Notes: generated by a model from the letters alone, not told the origin. Shown: positions 1 through 13,857, counted from the first letter of the stretch. The stretch is DNA of 64,000 nt from Bugula neritina (GCA_964035545.1 OZ037766.1:4379722-4443721); one strand, 5' to 3'. Numbers and translations: made by a program.

Positions 1-555
1 CACAAGTACAGATGATTTTACTAAAATGACTTACTCTAGCTTTGGAATGCTCCTCTAATTAATATTATAAGTTCACCCAAACAAACTCATTTGCAGTGCT
101 ATGCTGCTACGCATTTATTTCAATATGTATTTCAAAGTAAAAACCTGCTTTACAATCCACAACTTATAGAAAAGTATTAAAAGTAATCCAACAAAGACAT
201 TAACTATTTGCATGTGGCATAAAGTGTTAGTTTAAATACTATAAAGTTTTAGAGCATGCAGCTGTATAGATAGGAGAATACAAAGTATAGAGTTGATAGG
301 TGTGGAGCTATGGAGTATGAATTCATAGACTATAAAGTTATAGACTGTAAGTTATAGACTTGTAGAGTGTAGAGTTATAGAATGTAGAATTATAACATTA
401 TTGTGTAGAGTTAAATAATGCCATAGATTTATTAAGTGTATAATTATATAGCCGACCTGTCTAGCTATTATTGACTATAATATTTCTATTGTGTGATAGA
501 TATTTCTTGTAGCAAGATACAAGTTGTCATTTCAACTGTGTGTTATATGTTATAG
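1..555. other. Intron 1 of transporter copy A
   Basis: AT-rich intronic sequence before the first visible exon. It contains a degenerate run of TATAGA/GTAGAGTTATAG words at about 270-420. No coding exon is seen. Confidence 0.5.
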
Positions 556-3500
556 GTATACGACAAGCTCTTATAATCACGTGCCTTCTCTCCACACTAG
601 GAACTGCTGGTTGGGCAATAGGAGTTCATATTGAAACATATTGGTGAGTATTACATGCGTAGAGATAGTACAACTGCGTTATGTCCATAATAAGTTATGC
701 CAGGATGTATCTACATTTGCATAACTTTCAATTATTGATTATAAATTTGTAACTAGCCGGTTGCCTGAATGCTTTCACAGTTTACATGGAATACATTGAG
801 TTGTATTCAGTGGCATTAATTTATATAAAGCACTCTAAAGGCAAATTTAACTTCAGAAAATTTTGACCGAACTCAAAAATAATTAAAATTGATTACTTGG
901 CAAAAGTTATAGTTGATGAAAATTGGCCACGTAAAAAAAAACTCGATGAAATAGTATTTTTCAAAAGAAATTTTTGTTGTGTTCAACTATATCAAAATCA
1001 ACTTTGGAAAGTGCAGCGCAGCAGCATATAACTTAGTATCAAAATGCTATGATTATAAGTTGTGCTGCAACTTGCATGTAACATTTTTATAAACTTTGAT
1101 TTAAATAATCCATATATACAAATGCTATATAAATATATTATCACAAAGTATACCATATAACGCATAATTATACTATATTACACACTACTATAATACCATA
1201 TTACAAACTATAATATGCAATGTTGTACACTTTTATACCATATCACACCATTATAAGAAATAATCAACATGCTAGTATATTTATGCATAATACATGTTGT
1301 AAAAGTATAATATAGCACTTTAAATGTTTATTTTAGGCTGGTTGCCATTAGCACAGTTTTTACTGGGGTGGGGTCATGCATTCCTTTAGGTGCCCCATCT
1401 TTTCTCTCAGCAACTTGGTTCTCAGCCAAAGAAAGAATCACAGTGACTGGAGTGAGTCTATTTGGGACATTTCTAGGTGCTACTCTGGGCTTTCTCATAG
1501 GTCAGTTATATACCGAGCTAAATTGGTCAATTAGTGGTTACTATATGGCTTTTAATGGTACTGAGTAGAGTTTGTATAAGATCTAAACACTACTAGATAC
1601 AAATTAAAAAAGTTAAATGTTGATTATATGACCAAATTTATATTTTCCCTTTTATCAAGTAGTATTTTATTGTCTGAACAACTTTTCTACTACAACTTCT
1701 TTGCCAGCCTTTTACTAGGTGTAAAGTTTATTGCTAGTCGCTACAACATTATTATTATTATGGTCATATAGTGAGTTTCAAAGAGAGAAGCAGGCATTGC
1801 GAGGCAACAAGGTTTATAATATAAACCTTATTAAACCTTAAAATATTATTTTCAAGTAAAATTATTTCTTTCTGAGGTAGGTAAGGTAAGGCAGGTTGTG
1901 CTATAAATGAAGGAAAAATTATTTTATAAAAGTTACTAATTCAAAAACATCAAACTTGTGTAAATTAATAAATCATGTAGAGTGCTAGCTTGCTGTATGT
2001 TTGGTGTTAACAGCGTTATATTTTAATGATTTACTTATCCACAGTTATAAAAATGGACAGTTTGAATTGTTGTTTTGTAGGCCCTAGTATTATTGGTATG
2101 AAAATAGCTGCAGAGGTAGCTGAAAATCGAGACAATCAAACGGCAGGTTAGCCTTAAATCCATAAGTAACAGAAGTTTAAAAATTTATAAAAAGATAAAT
2201 AACTTAAGTGCGTTTAACCTATCTATCTTTTTTATAAATTCTCAGTATAAAATAATTAGGGGTTCGATCAGTTACAAAGTATATTTATTTTATTTTTTAC
2301 CCAAAAAATAATAGTTCTTTTCTAAATCTTGAAAACAGTAAGCCGCCCATAAACAACTAGAATGTATAGATAGCTTTCAAATCATTTTCTTCACAGCTCC
2401 AAGTATCTTCAATTTCTGGAAGTTAAATTTTAAGGCCTTTATTAGTATTTGGAAAGCATGTAAACACACATTTTCTGTAAATCTAATATTATACTCATAA
2501 AATGAAGCTCTATTATTATACAGAGTATCTTCAAGAAATAAAGTTGGGTATAGAAAGAGTCATCTATGTTGGTAAGTACATATAAAACATATTATATAAC
2601 TCATTCTTACACAACAATAAACTATAACAATATATATAATTTCTAAAGAATGTGGCAAAACCTGCTATACCAATATGTTCTAGATGTAGCACTGGCTCTA
2701 GCTTGCGTAGTGATAGTACTTGCTTACTTTCCTAACAAACCACCATCACCACCTAGCAGGTCTCAAATGCACGAGAGATTAGAGTACTTTCAAGGCATAA
2801 AGCATTTGTTCACGTAAGTAATTCATATACACCTATTTTCGTCACAAGAGTATTATATTACATCATATCGCTTCTTTAACACATTTACAATGTAAAACAT
2901 GTTCAAACTCTTTCTGCATTACTAGTTTTATAGTAAATAATTGTATATTATTTTATACTGCCTCTTTACTATACTATTTTTACTCTTATATACCATTATA
3001 ATTATGGAAGATTGCATTTGCAATTAATATTGCATAAATGTAGGCAGAAGCGCTATAGCTATATTTTTACCTAACTTATATTCGTATGTTGATGTTATAT
3101 AAGTACAATGCCTCTATGTAATTTCAAAAACAAAGTTGCTAATTTGCTATACATTGTCATGGTAATAACTAAAGTAAATTACAATTTGTTTTCTGACTGC
3201 GTATAATTCTATTAGAGACAGTAAACATTAAAACTTTGGTGCAACACTGATTTATTGCCTTGACCATACATATTTTCAAGACTATATAAAAATTTACAAG
3301 CAAATTGAAATTGCTTTGTATAGAAACCCACAGTTTTGGCTGTTGATGGTGTCTATGAACTTATCATATGGAATATACAATCCTTGGCTCCCTCTGATCT
3401 CTATAAATCTTAGGTCATTGCGTATCGACCAGGTAAGCAATTGTCACTGCTACTATTCAATTGTAATATATAGTGCATGTGATAGAATTTATCGTATTAG

Positions 3501-5574
3501 TTTATTAGTTTATTTATGAGTACTGAAAGACATAAATCATATACCATTTTAATCCTACATAAAAATATCATAATTGTAATACAAGCAAGGGCTAAAAAGA
3601 GCATGCAGTGTACAGTACCAGTATGTAACCTTATATTGCTTGCATTATTGTTTATGTTTTGATCCATGTGTGTAGTTTATATTTATACTGTGTAGTCTAT
3701 GTTACAACTGCTTAGCTTATATTACTACTGTGCAGCTTATATTACTACTATGTGGTTTATATTACTACTGTGTATCATATATTACTACTGTGTGGTTTAT
3801 ACTACTACTGCCTATCTTATATTATTACTATGTGGTTTATATACTACTACTGTGTAGCTTATATTACTACTGTGTATCTTATATTACTACTGTGTATCTT
3901 ATACTACTACTGTGTAGCTTATATTACCACTGTGAATCTTATATTACTACTGTGAATCTTATATTACTACTGTACGTGTAGCTTATATAATACTGTTGCA
4001 GTATGTTGCTGGGTGGATTGGACTATCTTCAGGGCTGGCAGGCGCTTGCAGTGCTGTCGCTGCCTCATATCTAGCTGACCACCTTAAAAGGAGAATTCGG
4101 ATTATCATCATCATAGCTTTATGTCTCAGCCTTGTCTCAGTCATAAGTCTATCTTGTATTTTACAAGGTACCTTGGCTTTGCCTCATCAACACTTCAACA
4201 CTCCTGGTTAGTAAACAAGTCTATTCTTCTACTCTTTCTGTTTGCAAGTTTGGAGGAATGACTGAACTAAAGACTAAGTTCCTGTGATAGTAGTTATATT
4301 ATATGTCCAAATTCAAGTCTTAGCTTGAAGTTATATGAAAGGAGCTGTTTAATCTTTATATAAAGACCAGTAATTCTAATACATAAATCACATTTGTTCA
4401 ACATTTCCATTCATATTTGTGAGAACCCCTAATAGTAAGTAAGTCATGTTAGAAGTAATTGTTGTCAAGCGCTCTTTCTAACAGATCACTAAGTTGACTC
4501 TGATAAAACTCTAATCTATGACTCAGTACCCTCTAGCCACTAGACTGCTATAAACTCACAATATTGCATGCAAAGCATACTATCTGACTGATAGTGTTTC
4601 TACTTAATTGATCCGCACATACTAGTCCAGGTTTTTAATTTATAATCAGAAGTTTCAGTTTGGGTAGGAGATGTTATTTATTAAGTTATGATTAGTTTGA
4701 CTAAAATAACATATATGCATGTAATAAATTATAATATGGCAGTTTACTTTCCAAATGTTCATCATTACTCTGTACGTATGATTGGTTGATAAAACAAAGT
4801 GCCTTGTATTGTATTTACATTAAAAGAGTCCAGTGAAAATTATTCTCTCTCGTATTACCATATTATTATTATTATTATTCACAGCTCTACTCTTTGTATT
4901 ATTCGGCTTGGCAGCCATGAGCTTTGTTGGAGTTGTCCCACTTTTCTATGAAGCCGGTTGTGAAATAGCTTACCCTGTGAATGAGGTGTTAGTGGGAACC
5001 TGCCTTCAGGTGGCCAGTTTCATAGTCAGTGGAATTTACTTCCTCCTACTATTAAATCAGTTTTTAGCCAGCTGTAAGTATTGAATTTAGCAATTAGTAA
5101 TAATTGAAAGCGTTAAGTAATATCTAATGATATATTATATATTATTGCAATATTTTATCTAAATATGTTTGCAAAACAAGCCATTCTTCAACAACCTATG
5201 TGCACCCATTATAATTTTCTTTTTAAGGCTTAGGTGCTGGTATAGCGGTTTATTTGATGAGTATATCATATATCATATATTATATATCATATATATAATA
5301 AAGATTTTTTTATTAGTTTTGGCAATGTCATTTTAGCTACAGTTTCATATATATACATTATATACACACACTGCGCACATAATAAACAATTATAATTTTA
5401 TTATAAGATACAACTTTGCTTCCAGAGCTATAGTACACTCCTTCTATTGCAGATACAGCCTGGATGACCTGGACACTGTTAGCAGGCGCTACGGTTTCGT
5501 TATTTATTCTGTATTTTGTAAAGGATCAATACCACAGACTGGACTTGGATGATAGTGATATTTCTCCAATCTAA
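556..5574 (+). CDS. SLC49A4 (DIRC2)-like MFS transporter, copy A, 5' exon outside the window
   Basis: Partial gene for a multi-pass major-facilitator transporter of the SLC49 family. Human SLC49A4/DIRC2 is a lysosomal carrier reported to move pyridoxine with protons. Exons: 556-643, 1337-1500, 2081-2146, 2524-2571, 2684-2813, 3324-3432, 4002-4206, 4885-5073, 5453-5574. All phases join, and the stop is TAA at 5572-5574. Family marks are a GAPSFLSATWFSAKER segment, a YFPNKPPSPP loop before the central cytoplasmic part, AGWIG, PLFYEAGCEIAYP and a C-terminal RLDLDD. Each has a counterpart in copy B and in DIRC2. The N-terminal exon (about 109 aa in copy B) must lie left of position 1, because the first visible exon starts inside a codon. 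Copy B is about 2 kb downstream on the same strand, so the pair is a tandem duplication. The substrate in this animal is unknown. Confidence 0.85.
3674..3990. repeat. Minisatellite in intron of transporter copy A (about 21-bp unit)
   Basis: About fourteen degenerate copies of a unit like GCTTATATTACTACTGTGTA end 11 bp before the exon at 4002. It gives long spurious open frames rich in Tyr and Leu. A variable-length array this close to an acceptor may affect splicing. Confidence 0.9.
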
Positions 5575-5613
5575 TATAATCATTATTAATCATTCTTTAT
5601 AATATAGGTTGTA

Positions 5614-5619
5614 AATAAA
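5614..5619 (+). other. Polyadenylation signal of transporter copy A
   Basis: AATAAA lies 40 bp after the copy A stop codon and just before an (AT)n run at about 5627-5655. Position and sequence fit a canonical poly(A) signal. Confidence 0.55.
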
Positions 5620-5624
5620 CACAA

Positions 5625-5660
<36 letters not shown>

Positions 5661-6088
5661 ATGGAGTAATAATATAACAATGCTATATTTGTCATATGCT
5701 TGGCAAGATTTTTCTAAAGCCTGATAGAGAGTTAAATGGCATGTTGCAGCAGTATTTCAAATCATTGCCAAATTATGTATTAAGTTTATTTTTTAGATAT
5801 TTTCAACTCCTAACTTGTAATTGATTACATAGTAGCCTATTCATATAATCAATTTACAATATTTTAGATTTTCTTGTTAGTAATAATTTTGTTTATGCTT
5901 TGTGTTAACTGTAATCCAGCTTAATTGTCTTGATCGTTTGTGAATGTCAGTTTAAAGAAAATCTAAATACAAAAAAACCTGCTATACTATTCATATATAG
6001 TGCTGAAACAACTGTATATTACGTATACAACTTCTGTAAGTCTTACGATATGATAATGAAAATATATTATACAGTTTCAGTTCACGCG

Positions 6089-6206
6089 GCATTTTCTTTG
6101 TAGCAGCTGCTAATTTTAAACACTATAGGAGTATAGGTGTATGATACACCTATACTCCTATAGTGCTTAAAATTAGCATAATATGCCGCTGCTACAAAGA
6201 AAATGC
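6089..6206. repeat. Near-perfect palindrome, MITE-like
   Basis: The left arm starts GCATTTTCTTTGTAGCAGC and the right arm ends GCTGCTACAAAGAAAATGC. The inner arms CACTATAGGAGTATAGGTGT and ACACCTATACTCCTATAGTG meet almost without a loop. The whole 118 bp can fold into one long hairpin. Confidence 0.85.
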
Positions 6207-6640
6207 TGTGTTTACCTTCACTATTTAGCTATACCAGATCAGACATATATATGATTGATGAAAGAGCTATTGCCATGATGCTTTCAAGCAAATTATAATA
6301 CATGTAGTCGTATTGTTTATTATAGCTATAAGCCTTTATATATAGTACCTAATATTATTTGCATCATAACTATATATGTAAGCCTTTATATATAGTAATA
6401 TTATTTGCATCAACTATCACGATTTCACTTGAACATAATTGCATTTATGAAAAACGATTGTAGAAGTACAAGTCGAGTTTGTTTAGTGGTGACAAGTTTA
6501 AAAAGTTTAAAAACTTCTGTGCTGAAAATACTTTATTGAAGTTCATGTTATTTTGTGCTTCATTAGCAATAATAGACGTGTTACCTATTCAAAGAGTTAT
6601 CTATTCTAACCTCCGACTTGAAGATTCTACGTCTTAATGT

Positions 6641-6804
6641 GATTGAATTGCTCTATAAGCAGCTCTCGGTTAGGGGTGATTAAGTGCAGTAGCCTGCAAT
6701 TCTCAGCGGGATATCAATAAATTAATCTTGACTTTAAACGCAAGAATTCTAAGTTACTGCACTCATTCACTTCCACTTGAAGCTGCTTATAGAGCAAATT
6801 AATC
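6641..6804. repeat. MITE-like element with 24-bp terminal inverted repeats
   Basis: The ends share TTGCTCTATAAGCAGCT in inverted orientation (6641-6664 against 6781-6804, two mismatches). An inner imperfect inverted repeat, AAGTGCAGTA against TACTGCACT, suggests a foldback structure. Confidence 0.7.
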
Positions 6805-7014
6805 TAATTACACAATGTCTTGCCAACACCTTTGATTTTAGTCGACTAACAACTAGAACTTGACTAACTACTACTGCTACGAGAAAAAACTCAAGTAAGT
6901 AAGTTTTAGTTGTTTTGTATGTCATCCAGTAGCGTTTTAGCTTAAATTTTATTCAAAAACATGCATGCTCCCCAACATTTGAGTATAAATATAACTGTAT
7001 AAGTATTTTGTATT

Positions 7015-7130
7015 CATAGTCATAGTCATACTGATACTGATAGTGATACTGGGATAATCATAGTGATACTGATACTCATCCTGATCCTCATACTGATACT
7101 GCTACTGATGGTGTCATAGTGATACAGCTC
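7015..7130. repeat. Degenerate GATACT/GTCATA simple repeat
   Basis: Irregular copies of CATAGT and GATACT hexamers. A short relative occurs at 33767-33793 in EEF1D intron 1. Confidence 0.7.
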
Positions 7131-7589
7131 TAAGCCTATGAAGTATAGTAATAGTTGGTGTACTAATTTAAATTGGTGATTTAAATCTCAGCACAATCTT
7201 GACACCTGACTGGAAATCTTTGCAATTTATGCTTGAACGAATCTCCTAGCATAGTCAATAGATGCTTATAGTATTAATATATCAATATGGGCACACTACA
7301 CATGGGTGCATTCCATAATATCAGTTGTGGTCGACAATAGGCTATAGTGAATAGGGCATAGGCATAGCAATAGTCAACTGACCTATCAAACATGGATTGA
7401 GCATACGATTGGTATTCTAGAGCATTTGTCAGTTCGTAAAAGTCAATTTAAATAGCTGTCTGCTTTCATCTGCTGCAGATTTGAATGGACATATATGTCG
7501 TGCAATTACGGGGAGGCCGCTAGCTCCTCCTATAACTTGATTAGTACAGATAACTAGAGTCTAAACACTACTAATTAATAATTAGTAAA

Positions 7590-10500
7590 ATGAACCAAGT
7601 CCGAGATAGTCATGGTGATAATGAAGAATTTACAAATTTATTGAAATCCGACGACGAACATGACAATGAACTAGTACCGAAGGAAACCATTGGTCGTGTA
7701 GAGACTGCAGTGTATAAGAAAAGATGGTGGATGCTGTTTGTGTACTGTTTTACTGCCACTGCACAAGGCATGATCTGGAACACCTGGGCTCCATTGACCG
7801 ACGCTGCAGTTATTGGTTTTCAGTGGACTGAAGGACAAATTACAGCATTGCAGGCTCTTTCCTGCCTTGTATACATAATAGCTGCCTTTCCAATACTTTA
7901 TGTTATAGAAAAATATGGTAAGTTTAAATCGTGTATTTTTATTTATTAGTCAAAAATTGTATTTAAATATTTATATTATTTATATGCCTATTAGTACTAT
8001 TGCAGTGTTGGATTTTGTATTAGTAAGGCCCTACATATTTTAGTAAAACTTTATAAATAGAAAAATATAGAGCAATTCGAATTACATACAAGCGGAAAAA
8101 CAACGGTAATATGAAACTTTTGTATATCAAGAGTCGTTTTATAAAACAGGTTACACATGAAAAAAGAATAAACATCTGCTAAGCTAAACCTTGTTTTGTG
8201 CTATTAAATTTCATCATTGCAGGTATTCCATATAGGGAACTCTAAATAATGTGAAAATTAAAAGATTGCAAGTTTTTTTTTCTTACAAATAAAGAGTATA
8301 CTCTAACGATACTAATTAAAAACTATTAATACTAATAATACTATTAAATACTATTAAAACTAAATTACAGCCTTGTCATTATAACTACTAACTTAGTTAT
8401 TTCAATATGCTAGTTTTTAGTTAACCTAGTTTTTATCTATATGATAATTGTAAATGTTGTCAACACTCAATCTATTTTTCTCATTATCTTGATTGCCGAC
8501 AGCTGTTACAGTACTTCACATTAACCAAGTCTCCACTCTTATATATGTCATATATGACATGTAGCTACTCCATTTTTTAATTTATAAGTCTCTTGGTTGG
8601 GAAATTATTATGTGCCAAATCACCAAGCCTGTAGAAATCAGTGCAAATTTTATTTTTCAGGTCTTCGACTCGCTCTTCTATTAACCTTCCTATGTGCAGT
8701 TGTTGGGAATATTGCATGGGTGTTGGGAGTATACACCAACACATACTGGTGAGCTACTAGGTATTAGTTCTACCAGTATATTGTTTTGTCAAAGCATTTT
8801 AACCATTCCACACCATTATCTAGAATGATAAGATAGGACACTAAATCTTGGCCATTCTAGATGATGAACTCTTGCTTAATTTGAGATAGTTTTTTTAACA
8901 TAATTCAACACAGCACACTCACAGCACACACAATAATACATGCACAATATTGGTACTAAATGTGTGTATTATGGTAATTATATTCTCAAAAAGATGAGTG
9001 TAAAATATCTATATATAAGCTATACTTTATGTAAAAATATATTTGATATAAAATTTAAGAACTCCTGGCTTACCTGGCCTTTATCTTTCAATATCTAACC
9101 TGAATTAGAAAAAAATTGACATTATTGGGCTAAGACTTGGGTGATTTTATTGTGAACTGGGCACTATTTGAAACCCCAAATGAGCAATAGTCACTACTGT
9201 TGGTATTAGTGCAGTTATTACACTGTAGATTGTAGAGGCATATTATACTATTGCAATATCATAGCATCCACCCAAATGAAAATATCTATCCAGACTTCAT
9301 AGCCTCTACAATCATCTTAATTTTTAACCTTCTTTAGTGAACAATAACCTACTTGCTTGCTCAAGCGGAGAGGTTAAAGTGCAAATGCTAAGAGTATATT
9401 TTTAATTGCGATGTCCTACTAAATAACCCTTTACTAGCAAAGGATTCAAGGGCGTATTTATTTCACCATGGTTACTAATGCCTGATGTTGCTCCTTAAAT
9501 CTCTTCAACCACTCAGTGAGCATTTTGACAGCAGCTGGTAAAATGCAATAATTTTTTTTCAAGCAAAGAACTGAGCATGTTATATCATGATCAAAGTCTA
9601 GTGCGTGGCTGCATTGAAAGCCAGATTCACAGTGCCTTCTTTCAAAGTATGATAAGCTAGTAGTTATTTATAACAGTAGTGGTGATTGATTTCGGTTTCG
9701 TAAAGGCTTAATCAGTTTAGGAGTCATCAATGAAAAAAATAATGTATAAAACACAAGTTGCACAACTTGTTTTTAGAAGTCTGATTTTCGCAGTTAAACT
9801 GACCGGTTATATCTAAGTTATAATAAAGTATATTTTCAACTTGTACATATGTCTGATTGGCCAAATTATTGAGACTTTCTCCTTATTGCTGGAAACAGGG
9901 TAGTGGCCATGGGAAGCCCATTGGTTGGTGTAGGAATGTGCTCTATTCTCACAGCCCCATCCCTCCTCTCACTCACGTGGTTTCCTGTAAACGAGCGGAA
10001 TACGGCAACAGGATGCGCCTCCATAGCTGTTTATGTGGGAGTTGGTCTCGGATTCATAGCAGGTTTCAATTAAATTCAAATCTCTCAGCTATTTTCTACT
10101 TTCTATGACATTAAATGTACTTAGCTCATTTCTCAATATTACTCGAGTATTATTCAAGACTGATCTAAATTGCTTAGAATTTCTTGTTGTGCATACAGCA
10201 TATTATTTGTAATATTAATGTTTCTGGTTACACATTTAGCTTCATGAGGCGTGGACAAAGTCAGATGTGAATTATATAGAGAGAGAACAACTCTACTCTG
10301 AAACTTAGCAGCTACTGATGACTAATTGATGCTTTTGAAAAGCAAAACTATCATTTAAGCTTTATTTATAAATTATCTTAAACAATAATATAAGTGCATG
10401 CTATTGGTGGTTGTCTCCACATAGGTTATTTTTGTAGGTCCTAACATAGTGGGTACTGTAGTTACCGTCCATGACTTGGATAATGCAAGTATAATCCATT

Positions 10501-13500
10501 CAGAAGGTACCTATTTTACTCACAACTTAGTTTTAAATGTTTTAGACTATTTGTATAGCTACATGGAGAAATATAGTCATTGTTTTTTGTCAGGCAATAA
10601 AAAGAGGATTTTTTTTATTTACATTATTTGATAAATCAGTGCAATTTTCACAATAGTTTACACTAGCATGGTAATATACATGTATGTTATTTATGGACCT
10701 AAATTTTAGAGAAGTTGTTTAGTTCATATATGATTGCAATACATATGCTCATACCTTTGTAGATTACCTCGCTGACATTAGAAATGGTGTAAGAAACACT
10801 ATGTATTGTGGTAAGTATCAGACAGGATATTGTCATTTCAATAATAATTAACTTTTACATTCTTCATGACAAACGTTGATATATTTCACAAGTAGATAAA
10901 CAAAGAGGCATTTAGTAACTGAATTTAATTTATATAGTAATTCTGTACAGTCCACTATATGTGTGGTTGATATCAGTAATGATTTAGTTAGATGGAGTAT
11001 TCATGAATATCAATTTACTTGCAGATGGTTCAACACCAGTACCATTATAATCATACCTTATGTAAGTAACTGCTCTTAGCTGCTGGGTCTATTACTATTG
11101 ATGTATTGTGTAAAGTGTTATATATAAACATTTCTCTCATTTCATTGGTTTATCTGTAGAAAGGATCATATCAATTTTCTTTCAGGTGAAAGTTGGCAAT
11201 AAGTGGTCACTAGCACTTAGAATTTAATCTTTTTTCATGTTGCTTTTGATATTTTCTGTTTGAGATTAATGTTTTATTACTTTGTGCAATATTTTTTTAT
11301 TAATATCTAAATTGAGCCTTTGAAAAGCCAGCATGATGTCACGCAGGAGCTACTATGTTTTCTTATCACTTGTTTTTCATCCTTACTATTCAACAGTGCT
11401 ACATATTATACAGGTCAATGTACCTGAGTTAACCTGAATAATAACTTAGTAAGAGAGCTCAGAGCTGTTGAATGACCATAGTGCCCAACATTGCTTATTA
11501 TCTTGTGCTAAGAATTTATCATATTTTGATGGTTATCATGAGCTCAGCAATTCTATTAGAACCCAAAAGATATTATGTTGTTTTCTAGAGAACTAAACTG
11601 TTCATCAGAAATTATTTTGTTAGCTCTAAGTGTACCGTGTGTCTTGTTTCAGATTGTGCACTGGCAGTACTGAGTTGTCTCCTAGTGTTCATACATTTTC
11701 CCAATAAACCTCCTCTTCCACCAACTCAATCTCAGGCAGCTCCTCGTGTAGATTACTGGGATGGAGTGAAGCATGTTTTGAAGTAAATACCATGTGAACT
11801 AGACATATGATTATGGGAAGCCCCTACCAGATAACATTGAGGCATAGAAGTGGAGAAATTTTGATAGTCCAAGTTCTTTAATTTTCTTGATAAATTTTGG
11901 TTTGGGCCATGAGTTGAAATCCTCCAAGAACCTAGCTTCTTTTGCTACATTTCTAATGTAGAACCACAGGCTTTTCTCAAAATGCTTTGTTTTTGCAGGC
12001 CGTGGATCATTTTCATGGTTACAGGTTTAGCCTAGCCGTGGTATGCAATCTGATTATTTAGTTTACATTCAATAGTACATAAAAGTACTGATATGTATTG
12101 GTACATATATATTGTAAAGCTGAATTACTTCTTAATGCGGAAACTGGTGTATTATTATTCCCACAGGAGCAAACAATTCTACATACTGAATATGGCATTC
12201 AACATATGTGTGGGGATATTTAATAGTTGGCTACCTCTAGCTTCAATTATTCTGAGACCACTTGGTATAGATCAGGTAACTATTGACTACTAACTTGTAT
12301 CAGTGAGTCATAACATTGGCTCATATCAGTAACTATCAGTGAGAAGAATCTGTGATTGAGTTGAGTGAATTAACACAATGCTTTTTGGACTTGTAAATTT
12401 AGTTTCATACCTAATTATTCCAAAAAGTAGATAAAACTAGCTACCAAAAGCTTGAACGCTTCAGCATAACTTTATGTTTTTTACTAACTATTGTGTATGC
12501 AGAGTTGAAGGATTTTTTAGAAGCACTTTTATGAACATCTTGACGTATCAGATAAAGTTTTTGCTATCATCCATGAGCAATTTGAATGGTTTCAGAAACT
12601 GGCTGGTTGGATTGGTTTCTCTACAACTCCTGCGAGCATCGTCGGAAGTATTTTATTGACTAGGTTGGCCGATAAATTCAAAAGAAACTTGCGGCTCTTA
12701 GCAATTATTAGTACAAGTGCTGCTATGATACTGGTGGGAGTTCTAGCTTGTATTCTACAAGGCTATATACTCATATCTTCTCCACTTACCATGAAAGGTC
12801 AGTTGATCTTCACATCTTCCAGCAATTTCTATTCCAACTCAACAAGCATGGCAATGATTTTGCTAATGATCTCATTTTTAAATTTGGAAGTCATCACAGT
12901 ACTTTAGTTTAATATCGATTTTACACAGAGCCACCTGTTCATTCATTTCCTATAATGAAGTCAGTGAAGAACTAAATTCTATTTTCAACTCTGCGATAGG
13001 AAATTTACTTTTCACAAGTATTTATATTATTTTAGCAACAGTATAATATAATGTGGTATGTGACTTTTCAGTGGTGATATTCATCTTATATTTTGGAATA
13101 TGCCTATGTATCAACGGCTCTATACCACTATACTATGAAGTGGGGTGTGAAATGGCATATCCAGCACATGAGGCAGTCGTCGGGGTATTTCTTCAAATTT
13201 TGCAGCTCACAGTTATTGGCATCTACTTGCTGCTACTACTTAATGATTCTTTAGATACAAGTAAGTATAATTTCAGTGTTTATCTCATATGTACAAGTCT
13301 TGCCTTAACTCCAGTAATTTATTCTGTACTTTACACTTATTTTGATGACAACTGGTAACCAAAAAATTATGTTTAGTTTCCTTGCATATTGAAGAGTATT
13401 AGAAACGTTTCTTACCTTTCCCGCAAGAAACGTGTATTAATTCTGGTTCACATCCTTCGGCTACCGGAACATATATTTTTAAAAGCGAGTAAAGTAGTTC

Positions 13501-13706
13501 TTTTTCGTTATATTATTTAAATTTGCTGTATACACAAAATCTACCATCAGTATGATTAACAAAATCATTATCAACTATAACCCACTGTTTCAGATACAGA
13601 ATGGATGACATGGACGCTATTCGCTGGTACATTAGTTGCTATAGTATTATGGTTTGTCATGGATGACCGTTATCCCAGGCTGGATCTAGACAACTTCTAC
13701 ACATAA
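7590..13706 (+). CDS. SLC49A4 (DIRC2)-like MFS transporter, copy B, complete
   Basis: Complete 479-aa transporter of the SLC49 branch of the major facilitator superfamily; human SLC49A4 is about the same length. Exons: 7590-7917, 8661-8748, 9899-10062, 10438-10506, 10763-10810, 11653-11782, 12167-12275, 12596-12797, 13072-13260, 13594-13706, with TAA at 13704-13706. Residues 1-45 are acidic and cytosolic. TM1 follows and carries QGMIWNTWAPL, the typical DIRC2 start. Later marks are LSLTWFPVNERNTATG (MFS loop 4-5 region), FPNKPPLPP near residue 255, LAGWIGFS, PLYYEVGCEMAYPAHE near residue 400 and a C-terminal RLDLD. The start is the first ATG of a long open exon, with TTAGTAAAATG before it. 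The family suggests a lysosomal or other endomembrane location. Intron positions match copy A exactly. Substrate unknown. Confidence 0.92.
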
Positions 13707-13715
13707 TCAATTAGC

Positions 13716-13721
13716 AATAAA
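13716..13721 (+). other. Polyadenylation signal of transporter copy B
   Basis: AATAAA lies 10 bp after the copy B stop. The convergent NUDCD1 gene has its own TTTATT (AATAAA on the minus strand) at 13852-13857, so the two 3' ends are within about 190 bp. Confidence 0.5.
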
Positions 13722-13851
13722 ACTACTAAGACAGCCAGATGCCCTCCAGAAACAATATCATTGTAAGAACTCACAAACCAGTACCAAAACCTACTTCCAT
13801 TAACAAAACTGTAAATATTGTCAATACTTGATTTGTGTTATAATTACAATA

Positions 13852-13857
13852 TTTATT
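13852..13857 (-). other. Polyadenylation signal of NUDCD1
   Basis: TTTATT on the plus strand reads AATAAA on the minus strand, 38 bp past the NUDCD1 stop codon. Confidence 0.45.

Larger units (their letters stand above)
5575..7589. other. Intergenic region between the two transporter copies
   Basis: Two kilobases without a gene. It holds the copy A poly(A) signal, an (AT)n run at 5627-5655, two inverted-repeat elements (6089-6206 and 6641-6804), and a degenerate GATACT-type array at 7015-7130. The promoter of copy B must lie near 7400-7589; no TATA box is evident. Confidence 0.6.

Noticed and set aside
3730-3981. Long open frames rich in Tyr, Leu and Ile
   Set aside because: They are translations of the 21-bp minisatellite and are open in more than one frame.
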